A stretch of DNA of 64,000 nt from Fontibacterium subtropicum (lineage in GTDB: Bacteria; Pseudomonadota; Alphaproteobacteria; Pelagibacterales; Pelagibacteraceae), in assembly GCA_965235415.1 (NCBI GenBank), contig CBDDXD010000001.1:248001-312000 (forward strand). The letters run 5' to 3'. Under the pieces are notes generated by a model. The model had not been told where the DNA came from. It worked only from the letters and a program-made list of their open reading frames with translations, and did not search any database. Shown here piece by piece: positions 17,426 through 26,767 of this stretch; positions within the stretch are counted from its first letter, which is position 1, and each line of letters begins with the position of its first letter. A program made the position numbers and the translations under genes.

Positions 17426-19151
17426 AATTAATCAATTAAGAAATTTTTTAAATAAACAAAATTGTGATGCTTATTTAATTCCAAAGAATGATGAATATTT
17501 TGGAGAGTACGTACCTAAAAATAAAGATAGATTAAAATTTATATCTGGATTTACCGGCTCAACAGGACTTGCCCTAATTTTAAAAAATAAATCTTATTTA
17601 TTTGTTGATGGTCGTTACACACTGCAAGCAAAAAAAGAAATTTATAAAGATTTTAAAATTTGCGAAATTCCAAAAATTAAACCTCATTACATTCTAAAAA
17701 ATCTAAATAAAGAAATTACTTTAGGGTTTGATCCAAAACTTTTTACTTCAAATACGTTAAAAAATATTATTTCAAATAGTTTAGTTAAAATAAAACCTAT
17801 AAATAATAACTTAATTGATGCAGTTTGGAAAAATAAGACAAAAGTTAACAATAATAAATTTTATATTTTAGAAGAGAAATATCATGGAGAAAACTATTTA
17901 AATAAAATTAGTAAAATAAATAAATTTCTTAAGTTAAAAGATATTCATTATTTACTTACAACGGCAGTCGAAAATATTTCATGGTTATTAAACATTAGAG
18001 GATCTGATGCATCATCTAGTCCACTTACAAATGGAAAAATTTTATTTAATAAAAATGGTAAAATAATATTTTTTACAAATATTAATAAAATTACACCTCA
18101 AATTAAAAAATCTTTTGGAAAGAAAGTAATTTTTATTAAAGAAGAATTATTTGTTAACTACTTAAAAAAGATTAAAAATTCAAAAATTTTAATAGATAAA
18201 AAAACATGTAGTTTTTATTATGAAAAAAATATCCATTTTTCGAACAAACTTATTGATATCGAAGATCCTATATATTTATTAAAAGCTATTAAAAATAAAA
18301 CAGAGATCAATAATACAAAAATTGCTCATTTATTTGATGGGATTGCTTTAACTAAATTTATTTTTTGGCTAAAAAATAATTATAGAAAAACAAAGATAAC
18401 AGAAGTATCTGCACAGAATAAATTAGAAAATTATAAAAAACAGAACAAAAATTATTTATATCCAAGCTTTAATACCATTTCAGGATTTGGTGGAAATGGA
18501 GCAATAGTTCATTACAGATCTAATAATAAAACCAATAAAGCAATTAAGGGTAATAATTTATATCTTTTGGATTCTGGTAGTCAGTATTTTTATGGGACCA
18601 CTGACGTGACTCGAACGATAGCTATTGGCAACTTATCAAATTTTCAAAAAAAAATTTATTCAAAAGTTCTCAAAGGTCATATTGCAGTTGCCTCATATAA
18701 ATTAAAAAAATCAACACTAGGAAAGCATATAGACAAGGTTGCAAGAGTTCCTTTACTAAAACTAGGTTATAACTATTCACATGGGACAGGTCATGGAGTT
18801 GGTTATTTTTTAAATGTACATGAGGGGCCGCAAGGATTATCCCCTTTTAATAATCATAAAATACTACCTGGAATGATCCTATCAAATGAGCCTGGATTTT
18901 ATAAAGAAAATGATTTCGGAATAAGAATTGAAAATTTAATCTATTGTGAAAAAATTAATAATAATGATTCAAAATTTACAAATCTCACAATAGTTCCAAT
19001 TGATAAAGACTGTATTAACAAGAAGCTTTTAAATAAAAATGAAATAAATTGGATTAACAACTATCATCAAAAAATCTTTCATATTCTGAAACCTTTTATG
19101 AACAATACTGAACTTAAATTACTAACTGAGGCTTGTTCAGCTATTTCTTGA
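17418..19151 (+). CDS. pepP: Xaa-Pro aminopeptidase (aminopeptidase P)
   Basis: A 577-residue M24-family metallopeptidase that removes N-terminal residues preceding proline. The creatinase-like N-terminus shows RNFLNKQNCDAYLIPKNDEYFGEYVP and FISGFTGSTG. The C-terminal pita-bread domain has the metal ligands in LLDSGSQYFYGTTDVTR (D, D), HGTGHGVGYFLNVHEGP (H), NEPGFY (E) and GIRIEN (E). The length fits the three-domain eukaryote-like APP1 subgroup seen in many bacteria. It overlaps the end of uvrD by eight bases and the convergent ligA end by 15 bases. Confidence 0.94.
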   Translation: MNKINQLRNFLNKQNCDAYLIPKNDEYFGEYVPKNKDRLKFISGFTGSTGLALILKNKSYLFVDGRYTLQAKKEIYKDFKICEIPKIKPHYILKNLNKEITLGFDPKLFTSNTLKNIISNSLVKIKPINNNLIDAVWKNKTKVNNNKFYILEEKYHGENYLNKISKINKFLKLKDIHYLLTTAVENISWLLNIRGSDASSSPLTNGKILFNKNGKIIFFTNINKITPQIKKSFGKKVIFIKEELFVNYLKKIKNSKILIDKKTCSFYYEKNIHFSNKLIDIEDPIYLLKAIKNKTEINNTKIAHLFDGIALTKFIFWLKNNYRKTKITEVSAQNKLENYKKQNKNYLYPSFNTISGFGGNGAIVHYRSNNKTNKAIKGNNLYLLDSGSQYFYGTTDVTRTIAIGNLSNFQKKIYSKVLKGHIAVASYKLKKSTLGKHIDKVARVPLLKLGYNYSHGTGHGVGYFLNVHEGPQGLSPFNNHKILPGMILSNEPGFYKENDFGIRIENLIYCEKINNNDSKFTNLTIVPIDKDCINKKLLNKNEINWINNYHQKIFHILKPFMNNTELKLLTEACSAIS

Positions 19152-21174
19152 TAACTTTAACCACTCTTTTTCTTCTATAATTTTAACGCCTAATTCTTTA
19201 GCTTTATCGATTTTATTTTTTGTTGGATTGGAAAGACCAGTAACTAAATAATCTAATTTCTTATTAACTGAACTTAATATTTTAGCCCCTAAAGTTTCAG
19301 CTAAGGACTTTGCTTCAGATCTACTCATTGTAGAAAATCCTCCTGTAAACATAATATTCTTTCCTGAAAAAAAACTATCAATTTTTTTTTCTATAAAGTC
19401 TTGAATATTTAAAATCTTACTTAACTCGTGAACAACTTTGTTATTTTTTTTATCTTTAAAAAAATGCACTAACGACTCAACTTGAGTCTCACCAATTCCA
19501 TCAATTTCATCTAAACTATTAATTTCATTCATCAGAAGATTTGGATTACAAAGTTTTAAAAAGTTTCTTATAGGAAATAAAGTAACGTGATAAATTTTTA
19601 GCATTTTCTTGACCGATATGACGTATGCCAAGACTGTATATAAATTTTGCAAGGCTAATAGCTTTACTTTTCTCAATTGCTGACTTTAAATTACTAACTG
19701 ACAATTCTCCCCAACCTTCTAATTTTTCTATTTTTTTATAATCAAGAGTAAAAATATCTTGAGGCAAACGAATAAAATTTAAAGACCAAAAATCCTCTAC
19801 AATTTTTTTTCCAAAACCTTCAATATTAAGAGCTTCTTTTGAAACAAAATGTTTGATTTTTTCTCTTGCCATAAATTCACAATTAAATCCTGTGTCTGAG
19901 CATCTTTTAACCACATCTAATTTTTTTGAAGTTTCGTTATAATCTTTAACTGCAGGTCTTCCGCAGAGGCATTTGTCTGGAAAAACAAATTTTTTACTAC
20001 TTTTGTCTCTTTTAGATTTAATAACTTCAACTACCTGAGGGATAACATCACCTGCTCTTTGAATAATAACTGTATCGTTTAACCTTATATCTTTTCTAAT
20101 AATTTCATCTTCATTATGTAATGTTGCATTTGATACCAATACGCCTCCGACATTTACTGGATCTAATTTTGCAACTGGAGTTAACGCTCCTGTTCTTCCA
20201 ACCTGAATTTCAATATTGCGAATTACTGTTGTGGCTTTTTCTGATGAAAATTTATGTGCAATAGCCCATCTTGGCGATGATGATAAACTTCCAAGTCTTT
20301 TTTGCAAAGTTAAGTCATTAACTTTATAAACAATACCATCAATATCATAATCTAATGAAGATCTTATTTCTTCAATATAAATATAACCTTTAATTATTTC
20401 ATTTACTGAACTAAAAGTTTTTGTAAGCGGATTTATTTTAAAACCAATTTTTTTACAAAAATTTAAAAAATTTATATGTGTTTTAAATTTCTTTTCATCA
20501 ATATCACCGATACTATGAGCAAAGAACTTCAATGGTATCAAAGCTGTTTTTTTTGAATCTTTTTGCCTTAATGACCCTGCTGCTGCATTTCTTGGATTTG
20601 CAAAATCATTTTTAATTTTTTCAAAATCTTTTTTTCCAATATAAACTTCACCTCTAATTTCAAATTCTTTGTCTGTGCTCTCGCCATGAAGAATTTGCGG
20701 AATATCTTTAATGGTTAATAAATTTTCTGTTATATCTTCTCCATACTCGCCATCTCCTCTCGAAAGTCCTCGAATAATCTTATTATTTTTATAAATTAAA
20801 GACGCAGAAATACCATCAATCTTAGGTTCTGCTGTTAATTCTATAGGAGTATCTTTTTCAAAATTTAAATAATTTCTAATTTTTTTCAAAAAATCTTCTA
20901 CATCATCTCTAGTAAAAGCATTATCTAAGGATAACATTGGCACAAGATGTTTAACTTTAGAAAATTTTTCTGAAGGTGCAAAACCTACTTTTTTTGTTGG
21001 AGAATTTTTATCTATAATGTAAGGATTTTTTTTCTCAAAATCTAAAACATCTTTCTTAATTTTATCGTAGTCGGCATCTGAAACTAATGGTTTATCGTTA
21101 TGATAGTAGGCTTTATTTAATTTTTCAATTAAAGCTATTTTTTCTTTGTACTCTTTTAAAGATAAAGACTTCAT
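19137..21174 (-). CDS. ligA: NAD-dependent DNA ligase, interrupted by a one-base frameshift
   Basis: LigA seals nicks using NAD. From 21174 the frame holds the NAD-binding domain (YHNDKPLVSDADYDKI), the adenylated lysine in AEPKIDGISAS, the OB fold and zinc finger, and reaches HIGQENAKNLSRYF, then stops at 19546. The adjacent frame continues with helix-hairpin-helix repeats (LDEIDGIGETQ) and the BRCT domain (FSGKNIMFTGGFSTMSRSEAK) to 19137. Dropping one base in the T4/A5 tract at 19554-19562 joins them into about 678 residues, the usual length. The zinc finger begins CLC where most ligases have CPxC. It is the last gene of the long minus-strand cluster. Confidence 0.92.
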
Positions 21175-21180
21175 TAAAAG

Positions 21181-22005
21181 TTAATTGAGTATTTTTTTAA
21201 AACTATCTAAAATAGATTTATCTTTTTTAGGTAAAGTTGTCTGATTTGTAGAAACTAATAAATAACTTTTTTTATACCACTCACTTGAGTTAAAATTATA
21301 ACCTAAAATTGCTGCGGCTTTATTAGCATCCTCGTCCAATCCTAATTTATGATAAATTTCAACAAGTCGATACAAAGCTTCTTCGATATAAATTGTAGTT
21401 TGATATTTATCGACGATTGTTTTTAATCTGTTAATAGCTGCTGCCCATTTTTGTTTATTCATATAATATCTTGCGACATACATTTCTTTTCCGGCCATTA
21501 AATCATTTAGCAAATCCAATTTATATTTAGCATCGTCTGCATACTCGGTATTTGGATAACTATTTATTAAAGATTTAAATTGATTAATTGCTTTAACGGT
21601 TTTTTCTTGATCTTTAGAAAATTCACTTACTTCTTCAAAATAACAAACTCCTTTTAAGTACTCTACATAAACTCTTTCAGGATTGTTTGGGTAAAATTTT
21701 ACATAACGTTCGAGTACTGAAAGCGTATCAACGCATCGATTTGCTTCATAATAAACATATGCCATCATTAACAAAGATTTTGGTGCCCATTCTGTGTAAG
21801 AATAATCTTTTTCTACCATCTTAAACTTTTCAATAGCTCCTTCTGCTTTGCCTTCGTTTAAATCATCCATGGCGTAACCCCACAACTTTGGGAGACTAAC
21901 TTTTTCTTTTGGAGGAGCCACTAAAGGCTTATCATCCGATGATGAACAACTTAAAACAGACAAAAAAATTAATAAAAGATGAAGTATTGTTTTTAGTTTG
22001 AACAT
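21181..22005 (-). CDS. bamD: Outer membrane assembly lipoprotein BamD
   Basis: A 274-residue lipoprotein with a signal peptide ending in the lipobox VLSC (C at about residue 20), then TPR repeats: LWGYAMDDLNEGKAEGAIEKFKMVEKDYSYTEWAPKSLLMMAYVYYEANRC and similar. This is the BamD/ComL family, an essential part of the BAM complex that inserts beta-barrel proteins into the outer membrane. It sits between lpxC (51 bases upstream) and ligA (six bases downstream), an order that is common in alphaproteobacteria. Confidence 0.93.
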   Translation of the reverse strand: MFKLKTILHLLLIFLSVLSCSSSDDKPLVAPPKEKVSLPKLWGYAMDDLNEGKAEGAIEKFKMVEKDYSYTEWAPKSLLMMAYVYYEANRCVDTLSVLERYVKFYPNNPERVYVEYLKGVCYFEEVSEFSKDQEKTVKAINQFKSLINSYPNTEYADDAKYKLDLLNDLMAGKEMYVARYYMNKQKWAAAINRLKTIVDKYQTTIYIEEALYRLVEIYHKLGLDEDANKAAAILGYNFNSSEWYKKSYLLVSTNQTTLPKKDKSILDSFKKILN

Positions 22006-22056
22006 TAAAAATTAAAAGTTTTTATTATTTCTTTTAATTAAGTTTTACCACTAAAA

Positions 22057-22974
22057 TTATAAATTCACTACAAGTTGATTTTGTGAATATGAACTAACAG
22101 AGGAGAATTTTTTTATTTTTTGTGTTGCTAAATTCCATGCATTTTTATTTTTAATTAATGCTTCTAATAATTTACGCGTCATATCATGACCACCTTGATA
22201 ACAATTTACTTTTCCAATAATTGAATAACCTGCCAAATATAGATCTCCAATACAGTCTAAAATCTTATGTCTTACAAACTCATCTTTATGTCTTAAACCA
22301 TCTTGATTTAAAACTTTATCTTCAGAAACAACAATTGCATTTTCTAAAGAACCTCCTTTTGCAAGTCCCATCTTAAAAATATTTTCTAGGTCTTTTTGCA
22401 GACAAAAAGTTCTTGAGTCATGAACTTCCATAAATCCATTTTTTTCTAAATCTATTTTTTTACTTTGTTTTTTAATAACACGATCATGAAAATCGATTTC
22501 ATAATCAATTTCTAATTTATTTTTATTTGTTGGTTCAATTGAAATAGATTTGTCTTTATCTTTGATAATAATTTTTTTTAAAATTTTTATATATTTTTTT
22601 TCGAAACTCTGAACTGTAGTTCCAACTTGTTGAATAGCAATCGCAAACTCTTTTGAGCTTCCATCTAATATTGGTATTTCTTGGTTATCAACTTCTACAA
22701 TGGCATTATCAATTCCTAATCCTGATAAAGCAGACATTAAATGTTCAATAGTTGAAATTGAAACATGTTTGTTAGAAATAGTCGTACACAATTTTGCGGG
22801 TAAAGCGTTACTAATATGAGCTTGAATAATTTTTTCTTTTCCTTTGTAATCAACTCTAACAAAAGTTATTCCTGAGTTAGGAGTAGATGGTTTAACAATA
22901 AGATTAGCAACTAATCCACTATGCAAACCCACTCCTTTGAAATTGATTTTTGACTTTAAAGTCTTTTGATACAT
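22057..22974 (-). CDS. lpxC: UDP-3-O-acyl-N-acetylglucosamine deacetylase
   Basis: A 305-residue LpxC, the zinc amidase for the committed step of lipid A synthesis. The zinc ligands are visible as H78 (STIEHLMSAL), H236 and D240 (VRHKILDCIGDL), and GGHDMTRKLLEAL carries the catalytic histidine near 263. The start MYQKTLKSKINFKGVGLHSG is the family N-terminus. Presence implies a lipid A containing outer membrane. Located 66 bases after ftsA, as at the end of many division clusters, though ftsZ is missing from between them. Confidence 0.97.
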   Translation of the reverse strand: MYQKTLKSKINFKGVGLHSGLVANLIVKPSTPNSGITFVRVDYKGKEKIIQAHISNALPAKLCTTISNKHVSISTIEHLMSALSGLGIDNAIVEVDNQEIPILDGSSKEFAIAIQQVGTTVQSFEKKYIKILKKIIIKDKDKSISIEPTNKNKLEIDYEIDFHDRVIKKQSKKIDLEKNGFMEVHDSRTFCLQKDLENIFKMGLAKGGSLENAIVVSEDKVLNQDGLRHKDEFVRHKILDCIGDLYLAGYSIIGKVNCYQGGHDMTRKLLEALIKNKNAWNLATQKIKKFSSVSSYSQNQLVVNL

Positions 22975-23040
22975 AATCTTTGATGTGATAGATATTTAGT
23001 AAAATTCATAACAATAGCTAATCACCTTTTGTTACGATTT

Positions 23041-24273
23041 CTACTTTTGAAAAATAGATAAAAGTCTTGAAAAAAAGCCTGTATTTTTAAATTTAATTGG
23101 CAAAGCTTCTGAGGGAAATCCGTAAAAATAGTTTTTAACTATTCCATAACAAACAAGAAAATCTTGCGATAAATTATTAACTAAATTTTGATCTTCATGT
23201 TTTTTATTTAAAACAAGTTCTGTTCTTTGGGAAAAATATTTTTTTATTAAATTGGTTAAACCAACTAAGTTTGATCCTCGTCCAGAAAGATAAATTTTCT
23301 TAGTTTTAATATCTATTAAATTATAAGATTTAATTTTTCTATAAATTAACTGCAAAATTTCTTCAATCCTAGAATTAATAATAGTATTAACCATTGTCTT
23401 AGAAATCTTTCTAAAATCATCATCTGGAAATAAATGAACTGGTAAATATTCAATCTTATCTTTAATGTTTTGATTTAATGTACATTCTCCACTCTCAACT
23501 TTAATTTTTTCTGCAACCTCTATTTTAATATCAAGAACTTTAGCCAAGTCTTTTGAAACCTGATTTGAACCGTAAGGAATAACTCCAACATATGAAAGTG
23601 TACCACTTTCAAATAAAGCGAAGCTTGTCTTGTCTTTGCCAAAATCAATACAAATAACACCTTCGTTTAAATCTTCTTGATTTAAAAAAGATAAACCTAA
23701 TGCATATGCGCCAAAAATATAATTCTCAACTGATAATTCACAGGAATTGATGATATTCTTTAAATTATCAATAGCAGAATGTTCCGCTAAAATCGCATGA
23801 ATATCGGCTGAAAAAATATTTGCTTTAAATCCAATTGGATTTTCAACAGTAATTTTTTTATTAATTTTATAATTAGATGAAAATATATGTAAAATTGCTT
23901 TATCTTTATTATTTTTAATAATTTCATCTACAGCAACATGAATTAAGCCTTGAATATCTTTTTCGTGCTCAATTTGATCGCCATGCAAACTTTTATACTC
24001 TGTTAGTAAATTGCTAGTGATATTTTCAAATTCTGCATTTACAATAATATTGTCTAAGGAGATTCCAGCTTGCTTTTCAGCAATTTCCAAACATTCACGT
24101 ATTGCTAAATTTGCTTCATTAAAATTTATAACTAATCCTTTTGCAATTCCTTTTGATGTAACAATCGATTTTCCTAAAATCTCAATTTTATGATTTTTTA
24201 ATTTTGCAATCAGACACTTAATTTTTGAAGAACCAATATCAATAGATGCGATTAATTCATTTTTTTGAATCAT
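23041..24273 (-). CDS. ftsA: Cell division protein FtsA
   Basis: A 410-residue actin-like ATPase that anchors FtsZ to the membrane. Phosphate-1 motif ASIDIGSSKIKCLIA at 9-23, the SHS2 1C domain after it, VICIDFGKDKTSFALF as phosphate-2, and IYLSGRGSNLVGL as the adenosine motif. The C-terminal FFSRLLSIFQK is the amphipathic membrane-targeting helix. It follows ftsQ with three bases between. In most genomes ftsZ comes next; here it does not. Confidence 0.94.
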   Translation of the reverse strand: MIQKNELIASIDIGSSKIKCLIAKLKNHKIEILGKSIVTSKGIAKGLVINFNEANLAIRECLEIAEKQAGISLDNIIVNAEFENITSNLLTEYKSLHGDQIEHEKDIQGLIHVAVDEIIKNNKDKAILHIFSSNYKINKKITVENPIGFKANIFSADIHAILAEHSAIDNLKNIINSCELSVENYIFGAYALGLSFLNQEDLNEGVICIDFGKDKTSFALFESGTLSYVGVIPYGSNQVSKDLAKVLDIKIEVAEKIKVESGECTLNQNIKDKIEYLPVHLFPDDDFRKISKTMVNTIINSRIEEILQLIYRKIKSYNLIDIKTKKIYLSGRGSNLVGLTNLIKKYFSQRTELVLNKKHEDQNLVNNLSQDFLVCYGIVKNYFYGFPSEALPIKFKNTGFFSRLLSIFQK

Positions 24274-24276
24274 TAT

Positions 24277-24945
24277 CTATTTTACATAAATTTTATTCTT
24301 AAGTCTTAAATCGATATATGTAAATTTTTCATCTTTGGACTGAATAAGCACTTTGTTTAGATTGTAAATTTGTTGATTATAATCATGTCTACCGAGCATA
24401 ATCTTTTTATTACCTTTTAAAAACAAATCCCATCTTTCAGAATTTAAAAATTCAAAACTAGAGATATTGGATAGGTCAAAATTATTACTATTTAATGCTT
24501 TATAAAGTTTTTTTAGATCTTCAATATCAAAATTACCTCTGGCTTGTGTTTGATTAGAAAAATTATTTAAATTAAATTTTTCTATTAACGTAAATTCTTT
24601 GGTAATTATAAAATTATTATTGCCTTTTTTCCAAAACACAAAAGGTTCGTGCTCAACTACTATTACATTAATTGTTGATGGAAATTTTTTATTAATATTT
24701 ACAAAATGTATCCATTCATTTTGTAAGATTACTTCATTCATTTTTTTATGGTCTACACTTAGAATGCTAGTGTTTACCAAAAAGCTAAATTGTTTTTTAA
24801 GTTTTTCTAAATCAGTATTTTTTGAACCAGAAACATTAACAGTTTTAATAATAAAAAAGCCAAGTTTTAGTAAAGGTAACTCTGGATTAAATGTTGTAAG
24901 AAAAATTAATAAAGCGATAAAAATATATCTCTTTGTTTTGATCAT
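24277..24945 (-). CDS. ftsQ: Cell division protein FtsQ/DivIB
   Basis: A 222-residue protein with a single N-terminal membrane helix (about 7-24) and then the POTRA domain: VNVSGSKNTDLEKLKKQFSFLVNTSILSVDHKKMNEVILQNEWIHFVNINKKFPSTINVIVVEHEPFVFWK, which is the recognisable FtsQ core. Divisome scaffold acting in the periplasm. It is divergent in sequence and slightly short, but position between ddl and ftsA (four-base overlap with ddl) makes the assignment firm. Confidence 0.9.
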   Translation of the reverse strand: MIKTKRYIFIALLIFLTTFNPELPLLKLGFFIIKTVNVSGSKNTDLEKLKKQFSFLVNTSILSVDHKKMNEVILQNEWIHFVNINKKFPSTINVIVVEHEPFVFWKKGNNNFIITKEFTLIEKFNLNNFSNQTQARGNFDIEDLKKLYKALNSNNFDLSNISSFEFLNSERWDLFLKGNKKIMLGRHDYNQQIYNLNKVLIQSKDEKFTYIDLRLKNKIYVK

Positions 24946-25862
24946 CTATTAATAGAAGCATCATTAATTATCCATTTAACTAATTCATTAAAAGATATTC
25001 CGTAATAATTAGCAATCTCTGGAACTAAAGATAAACTTGTCATACCTGGTTGAGTATTTACTTCAAGAATATAAATTTTATTAACTTTGTCAGATTCATT
25101 ATACCTAAAATCTGATCTCGTTACTCCTCTACAACCCAAAATATTATGAGCCTGCAAAGCTATATCTAAAATCTTTTTATAATCAGCTTCATTTATTTTA
25201 ATGGGAATAATATGTTTCGTCTTAGCATTTGCTGAATATTTTGCTTCATAATCATAAAATGATCTTGCAGGCACAATCTCTATTCCCCCTAAGGCTTTTG
25301 AGCCCATCACCGCTACCTGTATCTCTCTTCCTGGTATGTACTTTTCTAGAATTAAAAAATTATATTTTTTCAATGAAGAGACAATTGTGTCTTCATCAGA
25401 TTTCTTTGGTTCATCTAAAACATAAACGCCCACACTAGAACCTTCATTATTTGGCTTAACAACACAAGGATACCCAATTTTTGAACTTTTAAAATCTTCT
25501 AAACTTTTAATAACCTGATACTCAGGCGAACTAATTTTGGCATCCTTAAAGATTCTTTTTGATGTTAATTTATCCATAGCGATTGCTGAAGATAAGATTC
25601 CAGAATGTGTATAAGGTATTTTTAAATGCTCTAATAATCCTTGGATAGAACCATCTTCTCCAAATCTTCCATGCAGAGCGTTAAAAACTTTATCAGGTTT
25701 ATTCTTAATTAATTTTTCAATAAAATCATCTTTTGCATCTAAACTTGTCACATCAAAACCAATTTCAGCAAGAGCTTTTGCGCAGGCTTTACCACTATCT
25801 AAACTTACGTCTCTTTCAGCTGACGTCCCGCCCATTAAAACTGTAACTTTTTCTTTTTTCAT
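24942..25862 (-). CDS. ddl: D-alanine--D-alanine ligase
   Basis: A 306-residue ATP-grasp enzyme that makes D-Ala-D-Ala for the peptidoglycan stem peptide. Landmarks are VTVLMGGTSAERDVSLDSG at 6-24, FNALHGRFGEDGSIQGLLEHLKIPYTHSG at about 60-88, CVVKPNNEGSSVGV, and the metal site ILEVNTQPGMTSLSLVPE. Its start overlaps murB by four bases and its end overlaps ftsQ by four bases. Confidence 0.97.
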   Translation of the reverse strand: MKKEKVTVLMGGTSAERDVSLDSGKACAKALAEIGFDVTSLDAKDDFIEKLIKNKPDKVFNALHGRFGEDGSIQGLLEHLKIPYTHSGILSSAIAMDKLTSKRIFKDAKISSPEYQVIKSLEDFKSSKIGYPCVVKPNNEGSSVGVYVLDEPKKSDEDTIVSSLKKYNFLILEKYIPGREIQVAVMGSKALGGIEIVPARSFYDYEAKYSANAKTKHIIPIKINEADYKKILDIALQAHNILGCRGVTRSDFRYNESDKVNKIYILEVNTQPGMTSLSLVPEIANYYGISFNELVKWIINDASINR

Positions 25863-26767
25863 TTTGTTCCTACAACTTCTAATTCTAGCTCTAAGTTTAT
25901 ATTAGTTTTTTTAAAAACTTCTTTTTTTATATTTTCAATTAAATTTTCTGCATCTTCTGAGCTTGCTTTACCTAAATTCTCTAAAAAATTACAATGTAAA
26001 TTTGATAGCTTAATTCCTCCGACCTTTAAATCAGCACAACCCGACTCTTTTATTAATTGCCAAGCTTTTTTATTTGAATTATTTGGATTTTTAAATGTGC
26101 TACCCCCTGTTTTGATCTTTTGCGGTTGCTCAAGATCTTTTTTATTTTTTAAATTTTTCATAATTTCTAACACCTTGTTTTTTTCAAGAGAAGATCCCTT
26201 CATCTCAATATTTGTAATAATCTGATTTTTAGTAAGAGAACTATGTCGATAAGAAAAATTTATATCTTTGTTATCAATAATTTTAATTTCTCCATTCATA
26301 TCGATTGCTGAGATACTCAATACTACTTTGGATATATCGCTACCATAACAACCTGAGTTCATAATAACACCTCCCGCGACAGTTCCTGGAATGCAATATA
26401 AAAATTCAAAACCAGTTAAATTATTATTAGCGGCATATTCAGCCAAAAGAGATTTTTGGGTTGCCGGTCCACAATTGATAATGTCATTATTAATTTTTAT
26501 ATAATCAAAATCTTTTCCAAATTTAATAACCACGCCATCAAACCCTTTGTCCCTAATTAATAAATTTGAACCAGAGCCAATTACAATAATTGGAAGATGT
26601 TGGTTGTTATTTCTTAAAAATATCTGCAAATCTTTGAGATTCTTTGGCTTAAAAAAAAATTTCGCTTTTCCACCAATTCCAAGCCAATTAGATTTGGATA
26701 AATCAAAATCTTCTCTCAACTCTCCTTGAATATTTTTTTTTAGTTGTGAATAAAAATTAATGCCCAT
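25859..26767 (-). CDS. murB: UDP-N-acetylenolpyruvoylglucosamine reductase
   Basis: A 302-residue flavoenzyme, the second committed step of UDP-MurNAc synthesis. FAD-binding PIIVIGSGSNLLIRDKGFDGVVI near 54-76, LTGFEFLYCIPGTVAGGVIMNSGCYG near 116-141, the proton-donor region FKNPNNSNKKAWQLIKESGCADLKVGG, and the type I C-terminal LELEVVG. The N-terminus overlaps murC by 11 bases. Confidence 0.96.
   Translation of the reverse strand: MGINFYSQLKKNIQGELREDFDLSKSNWLGIGGKAKFFFKPKNLKDLQIFLRNNNQHLPIIVIGSGSNLLIRDKGFDGVVIKFGKDFDYIKINNDIINCGPATQKSLLAEYAANNNLTGFEFLYCIPGTVAGGVIMNSGCYGSDISKVVLSISAIDMNGEIKIIDNKDINFSYRHSSLTKNQIITNIEMKGSSLEKNKVLEIMKNLKNKKDLEQPQKIKTGGSTFKNPNNSNKKAWQLIKESGCADLKVGGIKLSNLHCNFLENLGKASSEDAENLIENIKKEVFKKTNINLELELEVVGTK

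Noticed and set aside
24599..24952. 117-codon plus-strand frame opposite ftsQ
   Set aside because: Hydrophobic antisense translation with no recognisable family; ftsQ position and POTRA motif are convincing.
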